64,000 bases of DNA from contig JADJJE010000001.1 in NCBI GenBank assembly GCA_016706685.1, forward strand, positions 62,001-126,000, written 5' to 3'. Below are positions 55,485 to 64,000 of the stretch, piece by piece; position 1 is the first letter of the stretch; every line of letters begins with the position of its first letter. Position numbers and translations under genes: made by a program. The notes under the pieces are model-generated. The model did not search any database and was not told the DNA's origin. It saw only the letters and a list, made by a program, of their open reading frames with translations. Source of the stretch: Sandaracinaceae bacterium (GTDB lineage Bacteria > Myxococcota_A > Polyangia > Polyangiales > Houyiibacteriaceae).

Positions 55485-57581
55485 ATGCCACGCACTCTCG
55501 CAACGCCGTCGCTCCTGCTCCTAGCCGTGTCCGGCGCCGTGTGCCTGCTCGGCACACCGGTCCGTGCGCAGCGCTGTCCAGAGGGCAACGTCCTCGCCGA
55601 CGCGCGCATCGTGGCGCCGACCCCGGGCTCGCCCGCAGAGGTGCTCCACGACGGCCGAGGCTACCCGGAGGGGACGGCCTGGAACGCCCACGAGACGCTC
55701 CAGCGCCGAGGGACCGGTCCGATCGTGGTCTTCGACTTGGGGGAGAACACCCGCATCCGCTCCGCCGTGCTGCAGGGAGACTCCAACGACACGTTCGCGC
55801 TCTCCACGTCGCTCGACGGCGAGCGATTCGAGGGCGTGTGGGCCGCACCGCCCGTCTTGGATCCCCCCTTCGGGCTGCGGGTTCGGGCCTCCGCGCCGTT
55901 CGATGTCGTGACGCGCTTCGTGCGCATCGACACCCTGGCCGGTGATGGCTTGTCGAGCCTCAGCGAGGTGCAGGTCTTCTGCGCAGAGTCGCCGCCCTCG
56001 CACACGCCGTTCAGCGTGGTCACGGCCTACCGCACGGACCCGCGCGCGGTGTACTACCGCACAGCCATCACCACCAAGGCGGCGGCGGCGCTGCTGGCCA
56101 TCTTCCTGCTGGCGCTGCTGCGCCGCTACCCCAGCAAGCGGGTGCAGCGCGCCGCCTTTGCCGTGGCGCTCGTCTGGTCGGCGTTCGCCTTCACCGACCT
56201 CGGCTACGTCCAAGGAGGGGGCCGGACCGTTCATCCCACGGACTCGTTCCACTACTTCATGGGGCCCAAGTACTTCCCCGAGCTGGGCTATTTCGACCTC
56301 TACGAGTGTCTGGCCAAGGCCGAGCGCGAGAACGGCCACGGCGACGCGCTGAGCGGCTACTACATCCGCAACCTGCGAAGCAACCAGCTACGGCCGTTGA
56401 ACCCCGATGGGTCGGGCCTGGCCTGCCCAGACACCTTCACGGACGCGCGCTGGGACGAGTTCAAGCGCGACCTCGAACTCTACCGCCCGTTCTTCCCGCC
56501 CAACATCCCCACGCAGCGCATGCTGGCGGACCACGGCTACAACGGCACGCCGATCACGACCACGTTCCACCGGCTGTTCGTGAGCTCGCTGAGCGCCACG
56601 CCCACGCATGTGCAGGCGATGACCATGCTGGACGCGCTGAGCAACCTGCTGGCCGCGCTGCTCATCGGGCTGTCGCTGGGTCCCACGGCGGGCATCCTCG
56701 CTGCGCTCACCATCAGCTCGGGCGAGCCCTGGGGCTACCAGTGGGTGGGTGGCTCCATCGGGCGCGCCAACTTCGTGCTCTGGCTGGGCGTAGGCATCGC
56801 GCTGGCCGCGCGCCGGAAGGAGGCGTGGTCCGCGGCGGCGCTCACCATGGCCGCGCTCTTCCGCCTCTTCCCGGCGGTGTTCGTGGGCGCCGTGGGCCTG
56901 CGCGCGCTCATGGCCGTCGTGCAGAAGCGGCGCCTCGAGCCCACCGAGCGCAACGTGGTGCTGGCCGCGTTCGGGACCCTGGCGGTGGGCGTGCTGGTGG
57001 CGGGCGCCACCGTGGGCTTCGACGCGTTCGGCGACTGGTACCTGGTCATGAAGCGGCACGCCGTGAACCCACCGGGCAACCACTTGGGCCTGCCGCTCGT
57101 CCTCCACTACCAGCCGGGCGTGGACTCTGGCTCGCTGCTGGATGCACGGCTCAGCAACCCCCTCGAGGTCTGGGAGCTGCGTCTCGAGGAGATCCGCTTC
57201 GAGCGCCTCTCGCTCCACGTGCTCGGCGTGTTGTTCGCGTTCGGCGTGTTGATCACCGCCATCCGCCGGGGCGCCACGCAGGTGGAGACCATCGGCTTCG
57301 GCGCCATCGTGCTGTACTCGCTGCTGGCCATCACCAACTACGACGGGGTGTGGCTCATCGCGCTGGTGCCTCTGGTGCACCGCTCGCCTGCGCGCATCGC
57401 GGCGCTGCTCGGGTTCCTGGCGTCCACGCAGCTCCTCGCGCTCGTGTTCGGTGCGCTCGAGCCGCGGTGCCTGGCTCAGTCGGTCCTGCTCTACGCGCTC
57501 ATCGTCTACGTCAGCCTGGGCGCGCTGCGCGAGATCGGGGCGCGGGGTGCCGACCCAGCCGGAATCGCCACAGCGACCTAG
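55485..57581 (+). CDS. Polytopic membrane protein with N-terminal beta domain (paralogue B)
   Basis: A 698-residue paralogue of the protein at 52619: signal peptide ending GTPVRAQ, beta domain at about 27-170 (VVFDLGENTRIRSAVLQGDS, 'DGERF', SLSEVQVFCAE), then about 10 membrane helices. The first long loop has TDSFHYFMGPKYFPELGYFD and DLYEC. DxxxxF-x-x-x-x-KY in the same loop of both paralogues suggests a shared functional site. RANFVLWLGVG and NHLGLPLVLHY lie later. The function is unknown; a transferase of the GT-C type is one possibility. It is preceded by hairpins and followed 74 bases later by the CDF transporter gene. Confidence 0.7.
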   Translation: MPRTLATPSLLLLAVSGAVCLLGTPVRAQRCPEGNVLADARIVAPTPGSPAEVLHDGRGYPEGTAWNAHETLQRRGTGPIVVFDLGENTRIRSAVLQGDSNDTFALSTSLDGERFEGVWAAPPVLDPPFGLRVRASAPFDVVTRFVRIDTLAGDGLSSLSEVQVFCAESPPSHTPFSVVTAYRTDPRAVYYRTAITTKAAAALLAIFLLALLRRYPSKRVQRAAFAVALVWSAFAFTDLGYVQGGGRTVHPTDSFHYFMGPKYFPELGYFDLYECLAKAERENGHGDALSGYYIRNLRSNQLRPLNPDGSGLACPDTFTDARWDEFKRDLELYRPFFPPNIPTQRMLADHGYNGTPITTTFHRLFVSSLSATPTHVQAMTMLDALSNLLAALLIGLSLGPTAGILAALTISSGEPWGYQWVGGSIGRANFVLWLGVGIALAARRKEAWSAAALTMAALFRLFPAVFVGAVGLRALMAVVQKRRLEPTERNVVLAAFGTLAVGVLVAGATVGFDAFGDWYLVMKRHAVNPPGNHLGLPLVLHYQPGVDSGSLLDARLSNPLEVWELRLEEIRFERLSLHVLGVLFAFGVLITAIRRGATQVETIGFGAIVLYSLLAITNYDGVWLIALVPLVHRSPARIAALLGFLASTQLLALVFGALEPRCLAQSVLLYALIVYVSLGALREIGARGADPAGIATAT

Positions 57582-57655
57582 CGCCCCCTCGAGCACGTCG
57601 ACGCACGCACCCACGCACTGCTAGAGTCCGCCACCCTCAGACTGGGACAGCAGAC

Positions 57656-58615
57656 ATGTCACACGGCTCCAAGAAGGTGATCCTCCTCGCGCTCGGCGCG
57701 AACTTCGGCATCGCGGTCGCGAAATTCGTCGCGTTCGTCCTGACGCAGTCGTCCTCCATGCTGGCCGAGTCCATCCACTCGGTGGCCGACACGGGCAACC
57801 AGCTGCTCCTGCTGCTGGGGATGAACAAGGCCTCGCGCGCGCCCGACGAGGACCACCCGTTCGGCTACAAGATGGAGAGCTACTTCTGGAGCTTCATCGT
57901 GGCGCTCATGCTCTTCAGCTTGGGCGGGCTGTTCGCCATCTACGAGGCGTTCCACAAGCTGCACGAGCTGCACGCCGCGCTGGCCGCCGGGGAGACGCCC
58001 ACCATGCGCAACCCCAGCGTGGCCATCGGCGTGCTCCTGGTCAGCATCGCGCTCGAGGGCTACTCCTGGTTCGCCGCCACGCGCGAGGTGAACCGCACGC
58101 GCGGCAACAAGACGATGATGCAGTTCATCAAGCGCTCGAAGTCCACCGAGATCATCGTGATCTGGATGGAAGACACAGGCGCGCTGGTGGGCCTCCTGCT
58201 GGCTCTCGGCGGCGTGGGTCTCACGCTGGCCACCGGCAACCCCTACTGGGACGTGTACGCCACCTTCGCCATCGGTGGCCTGCTGGTCGTCATCGCGTTC
58301 ATGGTCAGCCGCGAGACCAAGTCCCTCTTGATCGGCGAGTCGGCCGACAAGGAAGACCTCAAGGAGATCGCCAAGCTGGTGGACGAGACGCCCGGCGTGG
58401 TCAGCCTCATGAACATGCGCTCCATGCAGCTGGGCGACGACGAGTTCATGGTGACGCTGAAGATCCAGTGGGAGGGCGACCTCCTGATCAGCGACGTGGC
58501 CGGGCGCACCAACGAGCTCGAGGACCGCATCCGCGCCCAGAGCCCCTGGGCGCGATACATCATCGTGGAGCCCGACGTGTTCGACCCGGTGAAGGCGGCC
58601 ACCCAGCGCGTGTGA
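57656..58615 (+). CDS. Cation diffusion facilitator (CDF) transporter
   Basis: A 319-residue protein with six membrane helices: LLALGANFGIAVAKFVAFVL, then SSSMLAESIHSVADTGNQLL carrying the first half of the metal site (S/E/H/D), DEDHPFGYKMESYF, and IVIWMEDTGALVGLLLALGG with the second Asp. A cytosolic C-terminal domain (about 220-300) follows. The E-D pair in WMEDTGAL rather than H-x-x-x-D places it near the ZnT9-like group. Likely exports Zn, Fe, Co or Mn; which cannot be told. Confidence 0.9.
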   Translation: MSHGSKKVILLALGANFGIAVAKFVAFVLTQSSSMLAESIHSVADTGNQLLLLLGMNKASRAPDEDHPFGYKMESYFWSFIVALMLFSLGGLFAIYEAFHKLHELHAALAAGETPTMRNPSVAIGVLLVSIALEGYSWFAATREVNRTRGNKTMMQFIKRSKSTEIIVIWMEDTGALVGLLLALGGVGLTLATGNPYWDVYATFAIGGLLVVIAFMVSRETKSLLIGESADKEDLKEIAKLVDETPGVVSLMNMRSMQLGDDEFMVTLKIQWEGDLLISDVAGRTNELEDRIRAQSPWARYIIVEPDVFDPVKAATQRV

Positions 58616-58633
58616 AGCGGAGGCCCACTGGGC

Positions 58634-61324
58634 TCAGAAGTACTGCTCGAAGGTGAGCACCGTGGTGACCGGCACGATGCGGCCGAACTGCGGCGCCTCG
58701 ATGAGCGGCACGCCCAGGTCCAGGCTCAGCAGCGACGGCTGGATGCCGCCGTACTCGAAGTGCAGCCGCAGACCCACGCCCACCTCGGCGGCTGGGGCCA
58801 GGTCGCGTCCGTCGTCGGACCTCACGATCACGCCCGCGCCCGTGAAGAGCGCCAGCTGCACCTCGCGCAGGTAGAACAGGTGGAACAGGTTGATGTGCAG
58901 GTCGGCCAGGGCCGTCACGCGGTACTCGGCCACGGCCATGAGCCGCCCGAGGCCCAGCAGTTCGGTGTACTCGTAGGCGCGCAGCAGCCCCGGGCCGCCG
59001 ATGCCCTGCTGCTGGCCCTCGAGGGTGGTGCCGATGACCCCCGCCACGTCGGCCGCGAACACGAAGGCGTGCCGCCAGCTGGGGCTGCGCGTGACGTTGC
59101 CGCGCAGCACGAACGACACGGCCGCACCCGAGGTGCCCTCGTCGCCGTGGGCCCAGGCCAGCCGCACGCCCGCGCTGATGGCCTGCCCGTGGCGCGGGTC
59201 CAGGTAGTAGCGCTTGTCATTGTAGGACACCCCGCCGAACACGCTGTAGCGCGTGCCGTCTTCGCCTCCCGCGCGCAGCGCCAGCACACGCTCCACCGCC
59301 ACGCCCGCCGAGCCGGAAGCCACGCGGTGGTTCATGTCGCGGGTGCGCCCGAAGCTGCGCACGTAGCGTAGCGAGCCGCCGAAGGAGCGCGGATAGAGCG
59401 TGAGGTCCACCACAGCGCTGTTCTCGAGGTCGAACTTGCGGAAGATGCCGAAGCTGACCGCCACGCCGAACCCGCCTGCGTACGAAGGCTCGAAGCGCTG
59501 CAAGATGGGCGGCCGCAGCGGCAGCCGGTTGGTGTTGTCGCGGGTGGGATGTCCGCCAGCCACCGTGGGGCTCTCGGGGCGCCGGCCGAGCGGGTCGATC
59601 CACACCGAGCGCAGTGGCGCCGGGGTCTCGAGCTCCACGAAGCCGCGCTCGTCCTCGCCGCCCCAGACGCCCTCGGCCACGTTTCCGCGGCGGTCGCTCA
59701 CGCGCACGGGAACGCTCTCGGGCCGCGTCGCGCCGCGCCGCACGACCTCCACGCGATGCACGAAGGCAGCACCGCGGCGGGTGCTGTGGATCTCGCCCAG
59801 GTGATAGTTCACCGGGAGCCGCGGGTTGGCGAGCTGCTGTTCCAGCACGGGCTCGGCCACGCCGGCGTTCGCGAACAGCTCGCGCGCGGGCACCTCCCCG
59901 CGCAGCAGCCCCAGCCCCAAGGCGGCGAGCGCGTCACCCTCGCGGAGCGCGTCACGCGTGTACTCCAGCAGCAGCCGGCCACGCGAGTGCACGCGGCGCG
60001 CCTGCACGGGGTCGTCACGGAAGAGGTCGGGCTCGGCCACGCGTCCGAAGTAGACGTCCACGAAGGCCACCTGCGGCGCGTAGAGCAGCTGGTCCACGGC
60101 GGGGTTGAAGGCCACCACGCTCAGCAGCTCTTGCGGGGTGCTCAGCTCCACCTCGCGGCGCCGCGCGTCGAGATCGGTGAGCCACACCGCGCGCAGATCG
60201 GCCGTCCAGCCGGCATCCGCCGGGCCATCCACGCGCCGCGCTTGGGCACTCACGCTCTCGCGCAGGAAGGCGCGCTTCACCGCACGCTCCTGGAACTCGA
60301 GGATGGCCTCGATGGGCAGCACCTCGAACGCGCGGTCCGACACCAACACCACGCCCGGCGCGTTGCCCGCGAGCTCCGTGCGCGACGGCACCAGCAGCAC
60401 GCCAGCTGGCGGCTGCACCCCCACGGCGCCCGAGAGCGCCAGCGTCTCGAGCGCGTCCACCACCGAGCGTCGTAGCGGTCCCAGGCGGTCCGGCCGAGCG
60501 AGGTCGCGCAACGCGTCGAGACCCTGCGCGTCCTCACCGGGAGCGCGGTACCAGGGGCGCGCGGAGTACAGCGTCACGCGCACGCCGCGGTGCTCCACCT
60601 CCTCGGCGTGCAGCCGTGGCGCCCCGAAGACCGGCGCGTAGGGCCCGTGCGTCACGCTCACCCCGTCCACCAGGCGCTGCCCGGCCACGAGCCACTCGCG
60701 CTGCCCGCCGGCCTCGATGCGCACGCGGTGCTCGGCCTGGTGCTGCCAGCCCTGGCCGTCGCGCCCCGTGACCACCAACGGATACCAGGGGGCCAGCATG
60801 CTGAAGCGCGCGCCCACGCGGCCCAGCCGACCAAAGCGCTCGGGCACGTCCACGGCAAAGTGCCCCGTCAGGACCACGCGCAGCGACCCAGGCGGGATGG
60901 GCACGCGCAGATCCACCCCAGCGGCGTCCGGCTCGCGGTCGTCGCCGGGTGCGTGGGGGATGAGCACGGCCTCCACCGGCACGCCGTTCACGTGCAGGTG
61001 CTCGAGCCATGCCCCGCCCAGATCCGGCCGCCGCGGGTAGATCCAGCGGGCGCTCTGCTCGTCCATGGCGCTCGGGGTGTGCTCCAGCTTTCCGGCCAGC
61101 ACCCAGAGGCGCAGCTCGATCTCCCCGGGCTCCACGTCCACCACCACGCGAAACGCCCCGCGCACCTGCCCAGTGGCGGGGTCGATGTGCGCGTTCACGT
61201 CATAGATGCGCGGGGTTGCGGCCGTTGCCCGGCCCACCAGCGGCCCCAGCAGGCCGATGACGGCGAGCTGCAGCAGGGACACAAAAAGCCCCAAGCGGGC
61301 GCTAGGCTTTGGGGTCGGATCCAC
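58634..61324 (-). CDS. M1-aminopeptidase-like domain fused to an outer-membrane barrel
   Basis: An 896-residue protein. The GTG at 61324 gives a signal peptide (LGLFVSLLQLAVIGLLGPL). Residues about 40-210 look like the N-terminal beta domain of M1 peptidases (RIYDVNAHIDPATGQVRGAF). The zinc HExxH is not seen. The last 330 residues are alternating beta strands, ending in FEQYF with a terminal Phe, typical of outer-membrane beta-barrel proteins. Central stretches have PDZ/immunoglobulin-like features (SVPVRVSDRRGNVAEGVWGG). The role is unknown; the layout suits a surface receptor or assembly factor. Confidence 0.7.
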   Translation of the reverse strand: MDPTPKPSARLGLFVSLLQLAVIGLLGPLVGRATAATPRIYDVNAHIDPATGQVRGAFRVVVDVEPGEIELRLWVLAGKLEHTPSAMDEQSARWIYPRRPDLGGAWLEHLHVNGVPVEAVLIPHAPGDDREPDAAGVDLRVPIPPGSLRVVLTGHFAVDVPERFGRLGRVGARFSMLAPWYPLVVTGRDGQGWQHQAEHRVRIEAGGQREWLVAGQRLVDGVSVTHGPYAPVFGAPRLHAEEVEHRGVRVTLYSARPWYRAPGEDAQGLDALRDLARPDRLGPLRRSVVDALETLALSGAVGVQPPAGVLLVPSRTELAGNAPGVVLVSDRAFEVLPIEAILEFQERAVKRAFLRESVSAQARRVDGPADAGWTADLRAVWLTDLDARRREVELSTPQELLSVVAFNPAVDQLLYAPQVAFVDVYFGRVAEPDLFRDDPVQARRVHSRGRLLLEYTRDALREGDALAALGLGLLRGEVPARELFANAGVAEPVLEQQLANPRLPVNYHLGEIHSTRRGAAFVHRVEVVRRGATRPESVPVRVSDRRGNVAEGVWGGEDERGFVELETPAPLRSVWIDPLGRRPESPTVAGGHPTRDNTNRLPLRPPILQRFEPSYAGGFGVAVSFGIFRKFDLENSAVVDLTLYPRSFGGSLRYVRSFGRTRDMNHRVASGSAGVAVERVLALRAGGEDGTRYSVFGGVSYNDKRYYLDPRHGQAISAGVRLAWAHGDEGTSGAAVSFVLRGNVTRSPSWRHAFVFAADVAGVIGTTLEGQQQGIGGPGLLRAYEYTELLGLGRLMAVAEYRVTALADLHINLFHLFYLREVQLALFTGAGVIVRSDDGRDLAPAAEVGVGLRLHFEYGGIQPSLLSLDLGVPLIEAPQFGRIVPVTTVLTFEQYF

Positions 61325-61374
61325 TGCGTGGTATGTAGAAGACACGCTCGGATGATGCACTTCGAAGGAGCCCG

Positions 61375-62187
61375 ATGGGACGCCTTGTAGCCTACACCGC
61401 CAATCGGATGGACGGCCTGCTCGCGGCGCTGCGCTTCGAACGCGAAGCACTCACGCCCCCTCTGGCCACGGGCGAAGCGGCGTGGGGCGTCGCCTTCTAC
61501 CAAGGCGACGAGGTGCTGCACAAGAAGCGCCCACTCTCGGCGGGCAGCGCGCCAGACTGGACCGAGCTCGCCGCGGGCGTGGTCACGGACTGCGCGCTCA
61601 TGCACATGCGCGAGCCCACCGTGGGAGACTTCCGCACCGACAACACCCACCCGTTCCGCTTTCGCCGCTGGACATTCGCTCACCAGGGCACGGTGGCCGG
61701 CTTCGCAGCCCTGCGTGATGGCCTGGTGGACGGCCTGCCGGACTTCCTGCGCCGCAACCTGCACGGCGAGACGGACAGCGAGGTGTTCTTTCACCACGTG
61801 CTGGGCGGGCTGCACCGCCGCGGCGTGCTGGACTCGCAGGCGCCGCCGCGCGAAGCGGTGGCCGCCGCCATCATGGACACCGTTCAGGTGCTGACGGGCC
61901 TGTCGAAGGCGCACTCGGACGCCCCGAGCGGCCTGACGTGCGTGCTGACCGACGGGCACCTCACCACCGCCGTGTGCCAGGGCGCGCCGCTGTTCTATGT
62001 GGAGCGTCGCGGGCCCCTGCCCGATGACCCCACGGCGCCGCAGCGCAGCCAGCAGACGGCCGTCCTGCGCTACGTCATGCTCACCAGCGGGGAGGTCGCA
62101 CCCCCGGGGTACGAGTCTGTACCTCAAGGGTGCGTCGTGGTGGTGGGCCGCGACCTCAACGTCGAGGTGCTCCCCTGCCATGGCTAG
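61375..62187 (+). CDS. Class II glutamine amidotransferase fold, catalytic Cys absent
   Basis: A 270-residue protein that aligns with EgtC/GATase class II (Ntn-type) domains: opening MGRLVAYTANRMDGLLAALR, AWGVAFYQGDEVLHKKRP, ALMHMREPTVGDFRTDNTHP and WTFAHQGTVAGF. In active enzymes the second residue is the nucleophile Cys and the loop is H-N-G. Here they are Gly2 and H-Q-G, so glutaminase activity is unlikely. AAGGAG sits 4 bases upstream of the ATG at 61375, and no in-frame upstream start exists that could supply a Cys. It may be an inactive paralogue or bind a ligand. Divergent from the barrel gene. Confidence 0.75.
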   Translation: MGRLVAYTANRMDGLLAALRFEREALTPPLATGEAAWGVAFYQGDEVLHKKRPLSAGSAPDWTELAAGVVTDCALMHMREPTVGDFRTDNTHPFRFRRWTFAHQGTVAGFAALRDGLVDGLPDFLRRNLHGETDSEVFFHHVLGGLHRRGVLDSQAPPREAVAAAIMDTVQVLTGLSKAHSDAPSGLTCVLTDGHLTTAVCQGAPLFYVERRGPLPDDPTAPQRSQQTAVLRYVMLTSGEVAPPGYESVPQGCVVVVGRDLNVEVLPCHG

Positions 62188-62818
62188 CGGTCGCCGCTTG
62201 GCGCTCTGGCAGCCGCTGACGCTCGGAGCTGCCCTCGGGTTGCTGGCGCCGGCGTGCGGGGCGTCCAATGGCCACGGGCATGGCGTGGCGCATGAACAGC
62301 GCGCGCCGCTCACCGACCGGGACCCCACGCCCCACCAGCCGCTTCCGGGCAACACCGGGCAGGCGGGCAGCGTGCAGGCGCTGGCCGTCACCTCACACGT
62401 GGACAGCGCGGTGCAGCTGGCGCTCGAGTTCGTGGCCGCCGTGCGCGACGCAGACAACGTTCGCATCCGCGCGCTGGTGGCCGACGAGATGTACCGCCTG
62501 GGCGAACGCGACTTCTACCGCCCCACCACGGCGGCAGCAGCGGTGCGCACCCTCAACGCGGCCGCCACGCGCGGCACCCCCGGGGCAGCTCGTCCCGCAC
62601 CTCTGTCCCGGCTCCTGCACGTGCAGAGAGCCGAGGTGAGCGCACCGCGGCCTTCGTCGCCCGAGACCGCGCGCGGTCTGCTGCCCAGCGACACGCTGGT
62701 CACCTTCCCCGTCACGCCGGAGGGCCGCGCCGAGCTCAGCCGCTGGTACCCGGGCTGGAACGCGCGCGTGCGCATCCTGGTGCGCACCTCGGGTGTGCCC
62801 CGCGTGATCGGGTTCTGA
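62180..62818 (+). CDS. Lipoprotein, possible NTF2/SnoaL-like fold
   Basis: A 212-residue lipoprotein (LTLGAALGLLAPACG, Cys26). It overlaps the previous gene by 8 bases. After a His/Pro-rich linker comes VDSAVQLALEFVAAVRDADN, a helix typical of NTF2/SnoaL-like domains, and a C-terminal ending VTPEGRAELSRWYPGWNARV. The assignment to a fold is tentative. It lies between an amidotransferase-like gene and cutA. Confidence 0.6.
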   Translation: MASGRRLALWQPLTLGAALGLLAPACGASNGHGHGVAHEQRAPLTDRDPTPHQPLPGNTGQAGSVQALAVTSHVDSAVQLALEFVAAVRDADNVRIRALVADEMYRLGERDFYRPTTAAAAVRTLNAAATRGTPGAARPAPLSRLLHVQRAEVSAPRPSSPETARGLLPSDTLVTFPVTPEGRAELSRWYPGWNARVRILVRTSGVPRVIGF

Positions 62819-62827
62819 GGCACCACG

Positions 62828-63175
62828 GTGGACCGCATGTCATCCGAGCCCCAGCCTTCCGATGCGATCGTGGTGCTGTGCACCGCTCCCTCACTCGCGG
62901 TGGCCGAGGCCCTGGCCCGCAGCGCCATCGAGGCGCGCGTCGCGGCGTGCGTGAACCTCATCGATGGCGTGCGCTCGGTCTACCGCTGGGAGGGCGCGGT
63001 GTGCAACGAGCCCGAGGTGCAGCTGGTGTTCAAGACCACGCGCGAGCGCGCCGAGGCGCTGCGCGAGCTCATCGCACGCGAGCACCCGTACGAGGTGCCC
63101 GAGATCCTGTCGCTGCCGGTGGACCCTGGGTTGAGTGGCGCGAGCTACCTACGCTTCGTGCGCGACAGCGTGTAG
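62828..63175 (+). CDS. cutA: Divalent-cation tolerance protein CutA
   Basis: A 115-residue protein. CutA signature strands are VVLCTAPSLAVAEALARSAI, ARVAACVNLIDGVRSVYRWE and HPYEVPEILSLPV. It forms trimers and has been linked to copper/heavy-metal tolerance. The GTG at 62828 is chosen since GAGG is 7 bases upstream; the ATG at 62837 is an alternative. Confidence 0.92.
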   Translation: MDRMSSEPQPSDAIVVLCTAPSLAVAEALARSAIEARVAACVNLIDGVRSVYRWEGAVCNEPEVQLVFKTTRERAEALRELIAREHPYEVPEILSLPVDPGLSGASYLRFVRDSV

Positions 63176-63180
63176 CGGAC

Positions 63181-64000
63181 TCAGAGGTCCCACGCAGGCG
63201 TCTGGGCCTTCGCACGGTTCAGCTGCACGGGAGGACGGAGGAGTCCGAGCGCGTACGACGCGCCGTGCAGGCTCCCCCAGCTGGCCAGGGTGCCCACGCT
63301 CGCTAGCCGAGTCCGAAGGCCCTTCCGATGCGTCGCGTCGCGGTGACGGCGTGCTGCCTCGAACGCATCGTAGTAACGCGCGATGCACTCGTTCGGATCG
63401 CTGCGGCGGGCGGCGTTCTGGTGGGCACGCTCCCCCATTCGCGCTCGAAGATCGCCGTCTCCGAGCAGCTGCAACACGCGGTTGGCGAACTCGGATGCCG
63501 CGTCTCGCGGGTCCCGACTCGGCGACACCAGGTAGCCATCGATCCCGTCGCTCACTTGACCACTGACCCCCATCTGGTCAGCCAGCGCCACCACGGGAAG
63601 GCCCGCATACAGCGCCTCGCCAACCACCTGCCCGTAGGTCTCGGAGAGGGAGGTGTACACGAACATGTCCGCATGAGCGTACCAACGCGGCATCTCGGCG
63701 AGCGGGCGCTCTCCCTCGAAGAACACCCGACCGGCGAGTCCGAGAGAGTCCGCGTAGCGCCGAAAGGCGTCATGATCGGGACCATCGCCAACCAACGTCA
63801 GCGTGGCGTCTCGGTGCGCTGGGACCACCTCGCGGGCGAGGATGTCGAGGAGCTGTTCGATGTTCTTCTCGCGGACATGCCGGCACACCACCAGCAGGCG
63901 TGCGCCCCGGGTCGCCCGCGCGTCGAACGGATCCCCTCCGCTGTGATGGTCGAAGATGCGCTTCTCGATGGCACGGGGAATCACATGAATCGGCACCTCG
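63181..64000 (-). CDS. GT4 glycosyltransferase, C-terminal part
   Basis: At least 273 residues of a GT-B glycosyltransferase whose N-terminal Rossmann domain lies beyond the window; the GTG at 63994-63996 is internal (V-P-I-H-V-I-P). The visible half has RLLVVCRHVREKNIEQLLD, LTLVGDGPDH, the sugar-nucleotide E-x7-E motif (LSETYGQVVGEALYAGLPVV) and a helical C-terminus. This is typical of GT4 enzymes of polysaccharide or lipid sugar pathways. Convergent with cutA. Confidence 0.88.
   Translation of the reverse strand, partial: EVPIHVIPRAIEKRIFDHHSGGDPFDARATRGARLLVVCRHVREKNIEQLLDILAREVVPAHRDATLTLVGDGPDHDAFRRYADSLGLAGRVFFEGERPLAEMPRWYAHADMFVYTSLSETYGQVVGEALYAGLPVVALADQMGVSGQVSDGIDGYLVSPSRDPRDAASEFANRVLQLLGDGDLRARMGERAHQNAARRSDPNECIARYYDAFEAARRHRDATHRKGLRTRLASVGTLASWGSLHGASYALGLLRPPVQLNRAKAQTPAWDL

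Noticed and set aside
54635..55848. Minus-strand repeat frames opposite the pentapeptide gene (VADREVVAPD-type repeats)
   Set aside because: They are the reverse complement of the Asn-ladder repeat and have no ribosome site or start context.

Overview
The window reads as a high-GC chromosomal segment from a delta-proteobacterial, most likely myxobacterial (Myxococcota, Polyangiales/Sandaracinaceae-like) genome. The basis is inference: strong G/C at third positions, many lipoproteins of unknown function, an AgmX/PglI-type C-terminal domain that is typical of myxobacteria, FHA and GGDEF signalling proteins, and an almost gapless mix of short operons on both strands. I see no rRNA, tRNA, CRISPR array, insertion sequence or prophage. 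No gene-free stretch exceeds 300 bases; the longest are about 265 bases (13245-13509) and 250 bases (21721-21970).

Layout. 1-13244 (minus): a Rieske oxygenase, then a TetR regulator followed by tolC, adaptor and RND pump genes (a tripartite efflux operon), then a TPR lipoprotein, an esterase lipoprotein, a CynX-type MFS transporter, folE, and the first 36 codons of a BLUF photoreceptor. 13510-18086: two exported proteins of unknown role (plus), an FHA/SPFH-like membrane protein (minus), and the broken remains of a propeller gene (minus). 18152-30684 (plus): an orphan SIR2-like protein, an AgmX/PglI-tail lipoprotein (frameshifted), a lipoprotein, SMC with an overlapping partner gene, a DUF1778-GNAT toxin-antitoxin pair (antitoxin frameshifted), a di-heme cytochrome and a collagen-stalked PhoX-like lipoprotein. 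30759-42599: an AAA ATPase, two tandem propeller proteins with Cys-rich tails, a TetR gene with palindromic sites, a DUF4202 protein, a hotdog thioesterase, an aldolase-dehydrogenase fusion, a UbiB-like kinase, a PleD-like diguanylate cyclase and a beta-carbonic anhydrase. 42603-51420: RNase HI, two unknown membrane-linked proteins, MepA, a SPOR protein, MsrA, an M15-like peptidase, a penicillin-binding protein and XerD. 51497-64000: a frameshifted glutathione-transferase-like gene, a three-gene cluster made of two paralogous polytopic membrane proteins flanking an asparagine-ladder pentapeptide-repeat lipoprotein, a CDF cation transporter, an M1-like/outer-membrane-barrel fusion, a class II amidotransferase-fold protein lacking its catalytic cysteine, a lipoprotein, CutA and a partial GT4 glycosyltransferase.

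How the genes work together. The clearest units are the TetR-controlled RND efflux operon with a shared candidate operator at tetR and at the tolC start, a cell-wall group (MepA, SPOR, M15-like peptidase, PBP), a cytochrome/PhoX pair, and the membrane-protein/pentapeptide cluster, which I rate as the best candidate for something undescribed. Three otherwise intact genes, plus the antitoxin, carry small indels at short base runs or repeats. These may be consensus errors of the assembly, so the disrupted genes should be treated as possibly intact until reads are checked.
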